Assembly (NCBI GenBank): GCA_025201845.1 | Contig: MU603958.1 | Location: 1 to 64,000, forward strand | DNA length: 64,000 bases | Direction: 5' to 3' | Source of the DNA: Martensiomyces pterosporus | Lineage: Eukaryota > Kickxellomycota > Kickxellomycetes > Kickxellales > Kickxellaceae | In this document: positions 29,030 to 38,826 of the stretch, one piece after another | Position numbering within the stretch: position 1 is the stretch's first letter | Layout of the letters: the number at the start of each line of letters is the position of its first letter | Program-made: the position numbers and the translations under genes | The notes under the pieces: generated by a model | Seen by the model: the letters and a program-made list of their open reading frames with translations, nothing else | The model's database searches: none | What the model was told of the DNA's origin: nothing

Positions 29030-29187
29030 TGGAGGAGGTCCTTCAAGTGTCGTGGTCCACTCACCATCAATTGCAGTTTCCCACATCGCATTGACATAGC
29101 ACCAATCCACCCCCATCCCCTCCCGCTACCACCCACTCGACCCACCTAACCCTACATCAAACCCGCCTCACTTCCACCACCATCGCA

Positions 29188-30207
29188 ATGTTTGTTAAGA
29201 GCATCACCCTTCTTCTTGCCGCCTCGGCTCTGGCAGCCGTCTCTGCGGCACCCGTCAGCACGCCCGGATCCGCCGCCGGCACCACCCAGAACAACATCAG
29301 TTTCCCTCTCTCCGACCCCACGAGGGCCGCCTCCTTTAACGACGCCATTCAGAGGCTCTTCCGCGCTGACGTGTCCTCCAACACAACCGCTGTTTCCACT
29401 GATGAGCACCACGTCATCGCCCGTCGCCGCGTCACCTCCACCAGCGCCGCCAACATCGTCAAGTACGCACGCTTCTCTGGCGCTGCATACAAGATCAACA
29501 GCCTGAACTGGAACTGCGGCAGCATCTGCACCAATGCCGACACCCAGGGCACCAACGTCGTCTACCACTGGAACAAGGGCGGCGTCAAGCCCAGCTTCGG
29601 CTATGTTGCGCTCAAGAGCAACACCAAGGAGATCATCGTCGCCTACCGCGGCAGCGAGACTGCCATGGACTGGGTCACCGACGCCAGGGTCGTGCAGAAG
29701 GCCTGGCCATCTGCTGTCAAGAACTCGCACGTGCACTCGGGCTTCCTTGACGCATACAGCTCGGATGCCGCCAACATCAAGAAGGCGGTGCTTGGCCTTG
29801 TCAACTCGAACCCCACGTTCACCATCGTCATCACGGGTCACTCGCTGGGCGGTGCCGAGGCCACCCTCGCTGCTGCTGACTTCAGCCTCTCCTACCCCGA
29901 CTGGAAGAGCAAAATCGCTCTGTACACGTATGGCTCCCCTCGCGCTGGAAACCCCGAGTTCGCCAGCTGGGTCTCCAGCCAGCCATTCCCCATCTTCCGC
30001 GTCACCTACAAGGGCGACCCCGTCCCCCGCATCCCCCTCAGGTCGGAGAACTTCAGGCACGTGACTCAGGAGGTCTACTATCCCAAGTCTGGCGGCCTCA
30101 AGTTCTGCGGAGATGTTGCTGAGAGCAACAAGTGCATTGACGGTGTCTCGAGCCTCTTTGGCCTGAGCACTGGCGACCACACCAAGTACCCCGGTCTTAA
30201 CGCCTAA
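29188..30207 (+). CDS. Secreted class 3 lipase 1 (Rhizomucor miehei type)
   Basis: 339 aa. An extracellular alpha/beta-hydrolase that would hydrolyse acylglycerols or related esters. The signal peptide is about residues 1-20. A propeptide of about 70 residues ends at VIARRR, a likely Kex2-type site, before the mature start near NIVKYARFSGAAY. The oxyanion loop is IIVAYRGSETAMDWVTD. The nucleophile elbow is TGHSLGG with Ser219, the catalytic Asp is Asp277 (YKGDPVPRIP), and the catalytic His is His331 in TGDHTKYPG near the C-terminus. All are in family positions. A WNCGSIC pair of cysteines after the mature start is shared by the paralogs. Lipid versus feruloyl ester specificity cannot be told from sequence. 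The other four lipases are at 44-50 kb. Confidence 0.93.
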   Translation: MFVKSITLLLAASALAAVSAAPVSTPGSAAGTTQNNISFPLSDPTRAASFNDAIQRLFRADVSSNTTAVSTDEHHVIARRRVTSTSAANIVKYARFSGAAYKINSLNWNCGSICTNADTQGTNVVYHWNKGGVKPSFGYVALKSNTKEIIVAYRGSETAMDWVTDARVVQKAWPSAVKNSHVHSGFLDAYSSDAANIKKAVLGLVNSNPTFTIVITGHSLGGAEATLAAADFSLSYPDWKSKIALYTYGSPRAGNPEFASWVSSQPFPIFRVTYKGDPVPRIPLRSENFRHVTQEVYYPKSGGLKFCGDVAESNKCIDGVSSLFGLSTGDHTKYPGLNA

Positions 30208-30402
30208 TTCTAGCAAGCACTGATAGGACTCGCATTTTTGCATTGCACATTTAATACACACTGCCCACTGTTAGTGTCACTCCCTGCACCGGCAACACAT
30301 GCTTTTATCGATGTGCTCTGTTGTCTAAATAAGCCAAGAGAACTGCAAAACGGAGGTAAACCTGAGAAAGCTGGCAAGTCTTAGTGGCTGGGCGCTGGAA
30401 CA

Positions 30403-30879
30403 TCAGTATTCGGCGTAGGGGATGGTTGGGTCGGCAAAGGTGTGGATAGGTGGGAAGATGACAGGGCCAGGACCAAAGTGAAGAGACCTGGTATGAGTAG
30501 GAAGAACAACCGGTCCATGGCCAAGGTGGAGGCTGTAGGTGTGCTTGTGGCCCTCAGAGCTCTCACTGCACTCAGAGTGCTCGTGGTGCTGGGAGTGCTC
30601 ATGGTGCTTCGAGTGCCCGTGGTGCTTCGAGTGAACAGCTGAGCCATGGGTATAGAAGTGAGTCTTGGTGATAACTGGGCCATGCTCATAGGGTGCCGAC
30701 GACGTGTACACAGGCTCAATGGTGAGAGTTGGCTCTGGGAGAGCAGTCGAAGTCGCAGTGGTCGCTGCATCGACATCAGTGCCTGAAGTGGTCGTTGCAG
30801 CATACTCGCTGGCAAGAGCAGTCGAGGAGAGGCTGGCAAGGGCGCAGAGGGTAGATGCAAGGAGGGCGATGGTCTTCAT
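30403..30879 (-). CDS. Small secreted His-rich protein
   Basis: 158 aa. The signal peptide ends near TALASE (about 24). A short Thr/Ser/Ala segment is followed by a dense His run (HSKHHGHSKHHEHSQHHEHS) and then two HLGHGPVVLPTHT / HFGPGPVIFPPIHT repeats; the C-terminus is IPYAEY. A TATA box at 30984 supports expression. The gene is convergent with lipase 1, with 195 bp between stops. The His run could bind Cu, Zn or Ni, and a copper-dependent LPMO is encoded 2.5 kb away, but a link is speculation. The SKH and HH repeats resemble those in mucin C. No known family. Confidence 0.7.
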   Translation of the reverse strand: MKTIALLASTLCALASLSSTALASEYAATTTSGTDVDAATTATSTALPEPTLTIEPVYTSSAPYEHGPVITKTHFYTHGSAVHSKHHGHSKHHEHSQHHEHSECSESSEGHKHTYSLHLGHGPVVLPTHTRSLHFGPGPVIFPPIHTFADPTIPYAEY

Positions 30880-30983
30880 GGTAGGGTGATGCGTGAGTTG
30901 GAGATGATGAGGGTGAGGGGTGGTTGTTTCGAATGGGATGCAAGTTGGTGCTGTTCCAAGTCAGATGTGCTGGATGCTGGTGC

Positions 30984-30991
30984 TTTATATA
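30984..30991 (-). promoter_or_regulatory. TATA box of the His-rich protein gene
   Basis: TATATAAA on the minus strand, about 110 bp before the start codon at 30879. Confidence 0.65.
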
Positions 30992-31179
30992 TGCAGCCGA
31001 ACAGGCACACCAGCCACGGTAGCATGGGGCTGCTGCTTCTTGTGTTTCCATCAGTATACTTAGAATTCTGTGTGCCACTGACGTGTGCTGGAAGATGGAA
31101 TAAACAGAACCAGTGCACTGCCAAGAATGCAGTTCTATGTGGAAGCGCTTTTGCCTTCGCTCTGCCGATATCACCACCG

Positions 31180-31189
31180 CTAAATATAG
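31180..31189 (+). promoter_or_regulatory. MADS-box-like site
   Basis: CTAAATATAG, exact fit to CTA(A/T)4TAG, 300 bp upstream of the His-rich gene. Confidence 0.4.
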
Positions 31190-31722
31190 ATGCAGATGTG
31201 TTTTGTTTGTGTGCTGGAGCTGGCTGGGACTACAGCCTGTGTTTCCTTGGTAGCATGCATTCCCAAGACTATTTAAAGGTAATCTAGACGAAAACAGGTT
31301 TTCCCATCTGCGATTCCGATACACATCTTGCGGTTCCGCCAAGACTGGATGCAAAGCACACAGCAATCGCCGCTTCCTTTCCAAGCCAGTCTATTAATAA
31401 TTGCGAAATGCAAAGCATCAAGCGCTCGTCGCTGCAAACAGATCGCTCCAACTACTTCTTGGTGTTCCGAGTAGCGCATACCCTATAGATTGCAGGTGCC
31501 CGTGCTAAATGCCGTGGATATTTGCAGCACATGCAGCGGCGGCTCTCTTTGTCTTTGTTTGCTTTCTGGGGATATTTCGTTCTTGTGCTGCTATTTATTA
31601 TACGCTGCTCTGCACTCATGAATAGCACTTGTGTTCCCTCCGGTTGTTTCCTTTTTCCTTCTGGCATTTTACTCGTTTCCGCCCTGCCATACAGCTCGGC
31701 CAAAAAATTACTTGCTGTTATT

Positions 31723-33117
31723 ATGTACACTAATCTTCGCTTGGGCGCCCTATTGCTCAGCTATCTGCCATTCACACATGCCAGCAACACCACACTCCAA
31801 CGAGACAACATCACCTACAGTGACATAATCAGAAGCTCTGTTGGTGCCCTCCTTTTCAAGGATGACATGCAGACGAGCTGCGAGGTCGTGCCCATCGACA
31901 CAAGCTCCGGCTTTGTATCTGCCAACTGCCTTGATTTCGCCAACGGCAAAGTCAGCACAGGCACCGAGTACAGGGTCTACATTGACAACAACAAAATTAC
32001 GCCGCAGAACCAATACACGGTCGAAAAAATCCACATCCATCCGTCCTACGATTCCAACAGCTTCGCCAACAACATTGCGGTCCTTGAATACAACACACAA
32101 GCAGACAGGTCGTGGACCAACGTGTTTTCACAAGACAGGAGCTCGTGGCAAAACATCTCGTTCATACGTAGATCTATACGTGACACCACCAAGCCATGGT
32201 GGTTCAACCCAGCATTGCAGACGCACAAGGATGTGGGCGAGGATGCGTGCGGGGACAGCGGTTTGTTTCGCGCTAACCCGGCTGCGCTTGTCTGTGGGCG
32301 ATGGATGGTCAGCTCGATATACAACAAAACGTGCAGCATGCCCTACAGTTCGGTCACTGCATACACTGGAGGGAATCTGGCCATAGCAGCCCTCTACAGC
32401 CACACAGCTACGCGCGGGTCGGATATGTGCACCGACACCCCGCAGTACAGCTACTATACAGTCCTGGTCAACTACTTTGCATTTGCGAGAAGCGTGCTTG
32501 ACCGCACTCCAGGCACACTAGTAAAGAGAGACGGTACTGCGGTGGACTCCACTTTGGGGTTTAAAATGAATGTGACAGGGATAGACAACAGCCCAGGGGT
32601 GGCTGTCTATGGCGGTGATTTGTACCGTCTGCAGAACGCAACAGCAACTAGTACAGATACTAGCTCTCCTGTCCCGCTAATAGACACCGCTGCAATTATC
32701 GCAAGCACAACGCTGACTACACAACAAACAGCACCAACTGGAACCACGTCGGCTGCCACAATGACAGCCGCGATGCAACCACCGACGCAACAGCCTGCTT
32801 CGGACACGGACGATGGGCTGACACGCAAGGACACAATTATCATCGCTACTGTTGTGCCAATACTCTCGATAATCCTCATCGTGCTGCTGGTATTCGCATA
32901 CAGAGCGTGGAAGCGCCGTAGCAGCATGGCCTCGGAGGGTGGATATCCTCTGGAGGAGCGGCAGAGCACCTACTCGCGGATCATTGTAGATGATCGGACA
33001 GCTATCCGAATTGTGCCCGATCAGCCTCCGCAGTACGGAAACAGAGGGTGCGACACTGTAGTTATGAGCACACCATTTACGCCTTATTTTTATCCTGAGG
33101 ATGAAGAGCACATCTAG
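31723..33117 (+). CDS. Single-pass membrane trypsin-fold pseudoprotease 1
   Basis: 464 aa from the Met at 31723, which gives a signal peptide ending near FTHA; an in-frame Met also exists further upstream. The ectodomain has S1-family landmarks: TSCEVV...FVSANCLD (the C42-C58 disulfide region), IHIHPSYDSNSFANNIAVL (the VHPxY...DIAL region), a C-terminal CSMPYSS stretch and YYTVLVNYFAFARSVL (the VYTxVxNYxxWI region). The triad looks lost: Asn68 replaces His57, Asn117 replaces Asp102, and Tyr208 occupies Ser195. A Ser/Thr stalk leads to a membrane helix (IIIATVVPILSIILIVLLVF) with a KRR stop-transfer. The tail has PPQY (435-438), a WW-domain/Rsp5-type ligand. Paralogs are at 42222 and 55668. 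The role is unknown; binding rather than cleavage is inferred. Confidence 0.72.
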   Translation: MYTNLRLGALLLSYLPFTHASNTTLQRDNITYSDIIRSSVGALLFKDDMQTSCEVVPIDTSSGFVSANCLDFANGKVSTGTEYRVYIDNNKITPQNQYTVEKIHIHPSYDSNSFANNIAVLEYNTQADRSWTNVFSQDRSSWQNISFIRRSIRDTTKPWWFNPALQTHKDVGEDACGDSGLFRANPAALVCGRWMVSSIYNKTCSMPYSSVTAYTGGNLAIAALYSHTATRGSDMCTDTPQYSYYTVLVNYFAFARSVLDRTPGTLVKRDGTAVDSTLGFKMNVTGIDNSPGVAVYGGDLYRLQNATATSTDTSSPVPLIDTAAIIASTTLTTQQTAPTGTTSAATMTAAMQPPTQQPASDTDDGLTRKDTIIIATVVPILSIILIVLLVFAYRAWKRRSSMASEGGYPLEERQSTYSRIIVDDRTAIRIVPDQPPQYGNRGCDTVVMSTPFTPYFYPEDEEHI

Positions 33118-33186
33118 AGCACATTTGCGATCACATAAGACGGCAACATGAACGGCAGAGAGTAACACCTGCTCGGTGCTTTTGGG

Positions 33187-33192
33187 TTTATT
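33187..33192 (-). terminator. Possible polyadenylation signal of the AA9 gene
   Basis: AATAAA on the minus strand, about 180 bp past the stop. Confidence 0.3.
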
Positions 33193-33371
33193 CCCGAGTT
33201 TACAGCTGATTGCTGTCTGTCCATAGTCGACATTTTGTGGGCAGGTTACAAAGTCAGCTCCAAGCCAGCCAAGTTCACTGATATAGAGTTTGGGGGTCGT
33301 TAAAGAAGTCGTTAATTTCAGGCAAGAAAACCAGGCGAAAGCTAACAGGGACAGGGAGAAAGAGCTTGCTT

Positions 33372-34331
33372 CTACTGGTAGTAGGGCTCCGGAGTGATCT
33401 TGGGGTGCGAGCCCTTGGTATTGTAGATGGGGTGCTCGCTCTTGGTGCCGTAAGGGTGGTGGGTTCCGCTCTTGCTCTTCGGAGCACCCTTGGTCTTGTA
33501 GTGGCTGCTTGGCGCACCGGTGTGGGTAGGCTGGTGCTGGCTGTAGGCAGGGGCGCTAGAGGTAGGGGGCTCGGGGACAGGCGCACCAGAGCTGGGCGAG
33601 CTGCCAATGCTGCTGCAGATGGGGGGTCCTGGAATTGGGTAGGTGGTGAAGGGCTTGTTGTGGTTGAAGAGGATTCCGGGGTCGTTGGTCTTGTAGATGC
33701 CAGGAATGGGGTAGCCCTGGGGAGAAGCCGAGCCGCCACCGCTGACAGAGACCTGGGCGCAGTTGACGTAGTACTGGGCACCGCGCGATGGGTTGGTGGC
33801 GTAGTCGTCCATGGCCTGGTGGAGGGCGATGATCTCAGTGCGCAGAAGGTAGTCGCCGGCCTTGATATCGGCGGGGAGATTGACGTCGAGCTTGCCCTGG
33901 TTGGCGCGAATCCTATCCGTGCACCACTTCTTCGAGGCAGTGTCATAGCCCTCCTCGAATATCTTGAACCACGCATCGCCCTTGCCCCCGCTAGCGAGCG
34001 GCGCCATGTAGACGAGGCAGGGGCCGACGTGGGAGGCAGAGATGATGTCGTCCGTGGGAGCGTCGGTGTTGTGGCGCCACTCAACCGTGATCTTGGAGCC
34101 GGCCTTGACAGGGCATGTCTTGGCGGCCTTGGTGTCGGCGTTGTTCAGGCCGCAGGTGAGATCGGCAGACGCAGGGTTCTTGACAGGGTTGTTCTTGGCT
34201 GCGGGGTAGGGCTTGATGCAGACGCCCTCGCCGTATCTGGTGCCGTCAAGAGTGAGGTGGGCAAGGTGGGTGTGGGCAAGAGCCACGGAGCCAAAGCTGG
34301 CAGCGGAGGCGAGGATAAGCGAAAGCTTCAT
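33372..34331 (-). CDS. AA9 lytic polysaccharide monooxygenase (former GH61)
   Basis: 319 aa from the Met at 34331; the frame extends upstream, but only this Met gives a signal peptide (cleavage ALA|HTHL) that exposes His20 as the mature N-terminus, the first copper-brace residue. The second brace His is His101 (SASHVGPCLVYMAPL), and the axial Gln/Tyr pair is Gln186 and Tyr188 (AQYYVNCAQV). Other family blocks are ADLTCGLNNA, CPVKAGSKITVEW, GDAWFKIFEEG, LPADIKAGDYLLRTEIIALH and IPGIYKTNDPGILF...YPIPGP. A Ser/Pro/Thr/His-rich tail of about 75 residues replaces any CBM1. The reaction is oxidative cleavage of cellulose or related beta-glucans using O2 or H2O2 and an electron donor. A TATA box lies at 34498. 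Confidence 0.88.
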   Translation of the reverse strand: MKLSLILASAASFGSVALAHTHLAHLTLDGTRYGEGVCIKPYPAAKNNPVKNPASADLTCGLNNADTKAAKTCPVKAGSKITVEWRHNTDAPTDDIISASHVGPCLVYMAPLASGGKGDAWFKIFEEGYDTASKKWCTDRIRANQGKLDVNLPADIKAGDYLLRTEIIALHQAMDDYATNPSRGAQYYVNCAQVSVSGGGSASPQGYPIPGIYKTNDPGILFNHNKPFTTYPIPGPPICSSIGSSPSSGAPVPEPPTSSAPAYSQHQPTHTGAPSSHYKTKGAPKSKSGTHHPYGTKSEHPIYNTKGSHPKITPEPYYQ

Positions 34332-35158
34332 TGCTGGGAGGTTGCGAGGGTGAAATTGATTCGAAAGTGTTTTAATGGACCAGCCAGCGAGTTCGTTTTT
34401 GGGATGCGTGAGCACAATGCAGAGTGAGTTGGATGCGGAGGAAGGATGCAAGTGGGTGTGTTGATGTTTCTGAAAGCGCCGAGGCAGAAAATGCCTCATT
34501 TATATAATCACTCGCCACTCGCAGGATGGGGGTTTTCTTCTGGGAGAATGTTTATTCTCGGATGGACTCTGTTGCAGGCCACATGCAAATCACTGGAAAC
34601 CCATGGAACCTGTTTATCTAAGGAATCCTGTAAAGACAATGCAGCAGCCGCATGTAGAACTCTTGGCGCTTCATGTAGCCAGCCGAGGATTGCCGCTTAC
34701 GAGGTGCCAGCTGTATCTAAATATATCGTGAGTTGGCGAGGACATGGGTTGGCTTCTATTTTAGATGGTTGGTAGATGCGGCATCTACGCCATTTAAGCT
34801 TTGTGCGTGTACTTGCGCACTGATGTCAGGTCCGTGTTGGGAAATACCAAGCATCTGTGAACGCCAAAACAACGCATCTCGCATCCGCGGTTCAGAGGTG
34901 TCGATGCATCTCCGATGGTCTCGCAGCACTGCAGTTTACATGTTTTGGCACCGATCCTTGGTGCCAAAGTCTTGGCAAGGCAACAGACTGAACCGCAGTA
35001 TTCAGGATTTGCAGGTGCTGGTGCAAGCTGAGGACAAGCGGCATAGACAAGTCGGCACTTGTGAATAAGTAGCATAACTATATGTGTACGTTGATTCCAA
35101 CAAAGAAAATCAACTAGGAACACCACTTAGGAAAAACGCATTTGTATAACGGCTGTTT
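34332..35158. other. Intergenic, AA9 promoter / mucin D 3' flank
   Basis: 827 bp with a strong TATA box for the AA9 gene, plus CTAAATATAT (34717) and CTATTTTAG (34756), which are degenerate MADS-like sites. No gene is seen. Confidence 0.5.
34498..34507 (-). promoter_or_regulatory. TATA box of the AA9 LPMO gene
   Basis: TTATATAAAT on the minus strand, about 170 bp before the start codon at 34331. Confidence 0.65.
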
Positions 35159-37206
35159 CTAATGACGGCGGGGGGGCTTGGGATGGAAGGTGACCTTGGG
35201 GGGAGAAGGATGGGGCACGGTTGGCTTGGGAAGAGGAACGGCAACGGTTGGCTTGGGAGGGGGAACGGCAACAGTGGGCTTGGGAGGGGGAGCGGCCACA
35301 GTGGGCTTGGGGACTGCAACCGACGTCTTGGGGATAGCAGGAACAGTGTGGGTAGGGGGAGGAGGAGCAACAACAGTCGACTTGGGTAGGGGAGGAGCAG
35401 CAGTCGAGTGAGGGAGAGCAACGACGGTCGACTGGGTAGGGATGATAGCAGTGTTCTTGGGAACGCCCCCGGTGGTAAGTTGGGTAGGAATTCCGGTGCC
35501 CTGAGGAGGAGGCGAGTGGGCAGACAGGCTGGGAGGAACCGAAACATGGGTGGAAGGCGAGGGGGCGTGGACGCTGCCAGTGGGAGTCGCGATGAGCGTG
35601 GACTTGGGGCCAATAAGCGTGTCCTTGGCAGTGGAAGCGGTGCCTGAGTGAGCTGGCCCGGTACCAGTAGGGGTGTGGCTAGCCGAGTTGGTAGGCGAGG
35701 GAGCGTGGGTGCTCTGAGTGCCCGACTGAGTAAGGAGNNNNNNNNNNTGGGGGGAGAAGGATGGGGCACGGTTGGCTTGGGAAGAGGAACGGCAACGGTT
35801 GGCTTGGGAGGGGGAACGGCAACAGTGGGCTTGGGAGGGGGAGCGGCCACAGTGGGCTTGGGGACTGCAACCGACGTCTTGGGGATAGCAGGAACAGTGT
35901 GGGTAGGGGGAGGAGGAGCAACAACAGTCGACTTGGGTAGGGGAGGAGCAGCAGTCGAGTGAGGGAGAGCAACGACGGTCGACTGGGTAGGGATGATAGC
36001 AGTGTTCTTGGGAACGCCCCCGGTGGTAAGTTGGGTAGGAATTCCGGTGCCCTGAGGAGGAAGCGAGTGGGCAGACAGGCTGGGGGGAACCGAAACATGG
36101 GTGGAAGGCGAGGGGGCGTGGACGCTGCCAGTGGGAGTCGCGATGAGCGTGGACTTGGGGCCAATAAGCGTGTCCTTGGCAGTGGAAGCGGTGCCTGAGT
36201 GAGCTGGCCCGGTACCAGTAGGGGTGTGGCTAGCCGAGTTGGTAGGCGAGGGAGCGTGGGTGCTCTGAGTGCCCGACTGAGTAAGGAGGGTCTCCGAGCC
36301 AGAGTGAGTAAGGAGGGTCTCCGAGCCAGAGTGAGTAAGGAGGGTCTCCGAGCCAGAGTGAGTGAGATTGGTGCCCGAGTGAGTAGGGCGAGCTCCGGTG
36401 CCGGTGTGGGTTCCGCGCGTCTTGGTGCGAGAGGCACGGGTCCTGGTGCGAGAGGCGCGAGTTCCGGTGGCATCGCTAGCGGCACCCGTCGACGGCGAAG
36501 GGGCAATCTCGGTGTTGGTGGGCGAAGGAGCGATTTCGCCATTGGTGGTGGGAACCGGTGGGTTGTTTCCAGGGTCAGCGTTGGACGTGTGGTCACCATT
36601 GATATAGCTGTTGAGGATATCGCCGCCAATGCTGATGAGTGTGTTGATGATGCCACCGTTGTCGCTCGTGGGGATAGCAGTGTCAATAGTGTTAGGGTTG
36701 TCCGTGGGGAAAGCAGTGTCAATGGTGTTAGGGTTGTCCGTGGGGAGTGCAGTGTCAATAGTGTTAGGGTTGTCCGTGGGGAAAGCAGTGGCGTTAGGGT
36801 CGTCCGTGGGGAGTGCAGTGGCGTTAGGGTCGTCCGTGGGGACAGCAGTGTCAACAGGAGTAACGTCAATAGGAGTAGTTTCGAAAGGAGTAACGTCAAC
36901 AGTAGTGTCAGCAGGGACAGTATCAATGCCGTCATCCGAGGTAATGTCGATGGACTCGGAATCTGAAACGTCAGCACTGATTTCGGGTGCGCTGCTGCCG
37001 TCAACAATAACACCAGTATCAGTGGGAGCAGGAGCGTTAGCGTCGGTGGTTACAGCGGTGCTGGTGGGCACAACATCGCGTCTAAAGGCAATGGGGTTGT
37101 GAGCGACGTCAAGGTTGCCAAAGTTGGCGCTGGGGTTTGCCTGAGCAAGGGCAGCAATGCCGACAAGCAGAGAGATGGTTGAGGCGAAGGAGGCGGTGAT
37201 CTTCAT
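35159..37206 (-). CDS. Secreted mucin-like protein D (broken by a 10-N gap and flanking duplication)
   Basis: The signal peptide ends near ALAQANPS (about 23). An Asp/Thr/Pro repeat follows (ALPTDDPNAT / FPTDNPNTIDTA), then SPTNTEIAPSPST, then Arg/Thr repeats (RASRTRTRASRTKTRG), LLTHSGSET repeats, and a Pro/Lys/Val tail (KPTVAVPPPKPTV). As written, the frame reaches the N run at 35747 after PHPSPP and then reads into an out-of-frame copy. In the left-hand copy the correct frame ends at TAG 35159-35161, after a unique tail KVTFHPKPPRRH. Removing one 541-bp copy plus the 10 N gives an uninterrupted 498-residue frame, so the break is probably assembly-made. Likely an O-glycosylated wall protein; family not recognised. 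Confidence 0.7.
35197..35737 (-). repeat. 541-bp direct duplication, left copy
   Basis: Matches 35748-36288 apart from two single-base differences I can see (near 35519 and 35534). It abuts the 10-N gap. Confidence 0.9.
35738..35747. other. Assembly gap (10 N)
   Basis: A gap of fixed-looking size joining two contig ends that carry the same 541 bp. Confidence 0.97.
35748..36288 (-). repeat. 541-bp direct duplication, right copy
   Basis: Near-identical to 35197-35737. This copy is in frame with the start of mucin D. Confidence 0.9.
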
Positions 37207-37387
37207 AGCTTTTGTTTGTTCAACGGGAGTTTGAGGCGAGGGAGTGAGAGTGCTTTGGTCCAGCCAGTTGAGTTGCGTGAGAGGGTTGTTTCGTTAGCTG
37301 AATGCGTGTATGCAAGAATGCGAGTGTGAGGGGGGATACGAATGGGTATGTGGGTAAAGAGAGGGGCCCGGATCCGGCGCGGTGTCG

Positions 37388-37397
37388 TTTTATATAT
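37388..37397 (-). promoter_or_regulatory. TATA box of mucin D
   Basis: ATATATAAAA on the minus strand, about 180 bp before the start codon at 37206. Confidence 0.6.
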
Positions 37398-38819
37398 CAC
37401 GCATACCAGCAGGACTTTGACGAGTTTTGGTCAAATCTAGGCTGAAGCTAGCGGGCTCTATAATGGCGCTGCTTGTACGGCATCAACGGCCGAAAGTGAT
37501 TTCTTGAGAGGAACAGACGGCTATGTCATGTCAATCCGTGTCTTTTAGCCAGTCTCCTTTGTGGCCTTGGATCGCCGCCAAAGCCGACGGATTTCTGTGA
37601 AGTGACAGCATCGTGGTCCCAGGCATTGTGTCTTTGATCGTCATGCGTGCTGTGTGTGGGACTGCAGCTGGTTCTATTTATATGGAAGCTGAACCAAAAA
37701 TAGTGCAGGCCAAAAGTGAGATTCTTCGAAGCTGGTATTTATACACGCACCTTGGCATCGCGGCAAGAAAGAGGAAAACACGTCTTCGCGCCACTGGCAA
37801 TGGCTTCTTCGTGTATTTTTGCCACCAAGATGATTCGATGTGCAAGTTGTGCCATCCTAGCAGGCTATGGGGCCTTCACCTCACCAATTCTTGCAGGCAG
37901 ATGGCGCACACTTTTGACACGTCCTTCTGGCGCATGCATTCTCGCTCAGCTTGCTTAGAGAATCGCCATGCATAGCTGATTTCTGCGCCAGGGAACTTTC
38001 CAGATGTAAACATGCCGCCAAGGCGTGTGGTTGGGATAGTCTGCGGATCCCGATGCTGATGCGTACACTCCCCGCGATAGCCGAAGAAATCCTGAAAATA
38101 GCCTGCCGCAAATGGGAATGCACTCCTTGGCAGCATGCATTCGTCATTCACCATGTCATCCAAACAGGCTCGGATCGTGGTGCGCGACGATTGAGCGAAT
38201 GGATCGAAGCCAGATTCAAAGATGCATGAGGTCTCGTGGTGTGGAGACAGAAGCCCCGAGATCTCCTGAAAAGTCATAGCTGGATCAGGATTTAATTGTC
38301 CACGGAATCGCGATCGCACTGCCCCAGAAACCGAAATATGCGGTGGCGAGAGGCGAGCGAATCCAGCAGGCATCTGCGACACAAGGGTGGATACATGCAT
38401 GTATAGATACTACTGGGGTGCTGCGATTCCACTGCCTGCTATATGCACCCAGTAATAGCCCTTGCCATGCAAAACCATGCTGACGAAAAAAATGCATATT
38501 CGCGTTCTGCCCCAGCGCCTCTGAAATTAGCCCTAAGCAGGCGGAATCCGGGAAACGAGGGCGCTCTTGCCATGTGTGCTGACAACAACATGAAGCATTG
38601 GGTGACATGTGGAGAAATCGGACAAGAAATGGCTGTTGTTTTTCAAGAACACTCAAACATGGCCGACTCGGTGGCAATCCTGTCTGTTTACTCCACACCC
38701 CTTGAATTTCAGCAGCATGAAGCACATCGTGTGATTTACGCATCTGCTTGTATTGTGCCACAGTGAGAGACTTGCGGCACGGAGCACATTTTCGTAGCCG
38801 CTGCTCACCAACGCCCACA

Positions 38820-38826
38820 TATATAG
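38820..38826 (+). promoter_or_regulatory. TATA box of membrane protein 1
   Basis: TATATAG, 105 bp before the start codon at 38925. Confidence 0.55.

Larger units (their letters stand above)
27851..29187. promoter_or_regulatory. Large divergent intergenic region, mucin C / lipase 1
   Basis: 1337 bp. It carries TATA boxes for both genes and three MADS-like sites: CCAAAAATAGG at 28124, CTAAAAATAG at 28597 and CTATTTTTAG at 28770. An open frame of 134 codons at 28222-28626 has no family features, and I do not call it. Confidence 0.6.
30880..31722. other. Divergent intergenic, His-rich protein / pseudoprotease 1
   Basis: 843 bp with a TATA box for the minus-strand gene and CTAAATATAG at 31180 (MEF2-type). 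The frame of the plus-strand gene is open back to 31522, but that extension lacks a convincing signal sequence at its start. Confidence 0.5.

Noticed and set aside
32236..32270. GDSG in pseudoprotease 1 as an intact S1 serine motif
   Set aside because: It lies before the C182-equivalent cysteine, about 30 residues ahead of the C191-equivalent CSMPYSS, and is absent in both paralogs, so it is not the Ser195 position.
35679..37013. Leu/Pro-rich 444-codon minus frame across the 10-N gap
   Set aside because: Shifted-frame translation of mucin D repeats; created by repeat structure and the gap.
37876..38400. 174-codon minus open frame in the long spacer
   Set aside because: No signal peptide, domain, TATA box or repeat; overlaps another equally plain frame (38285-38818).
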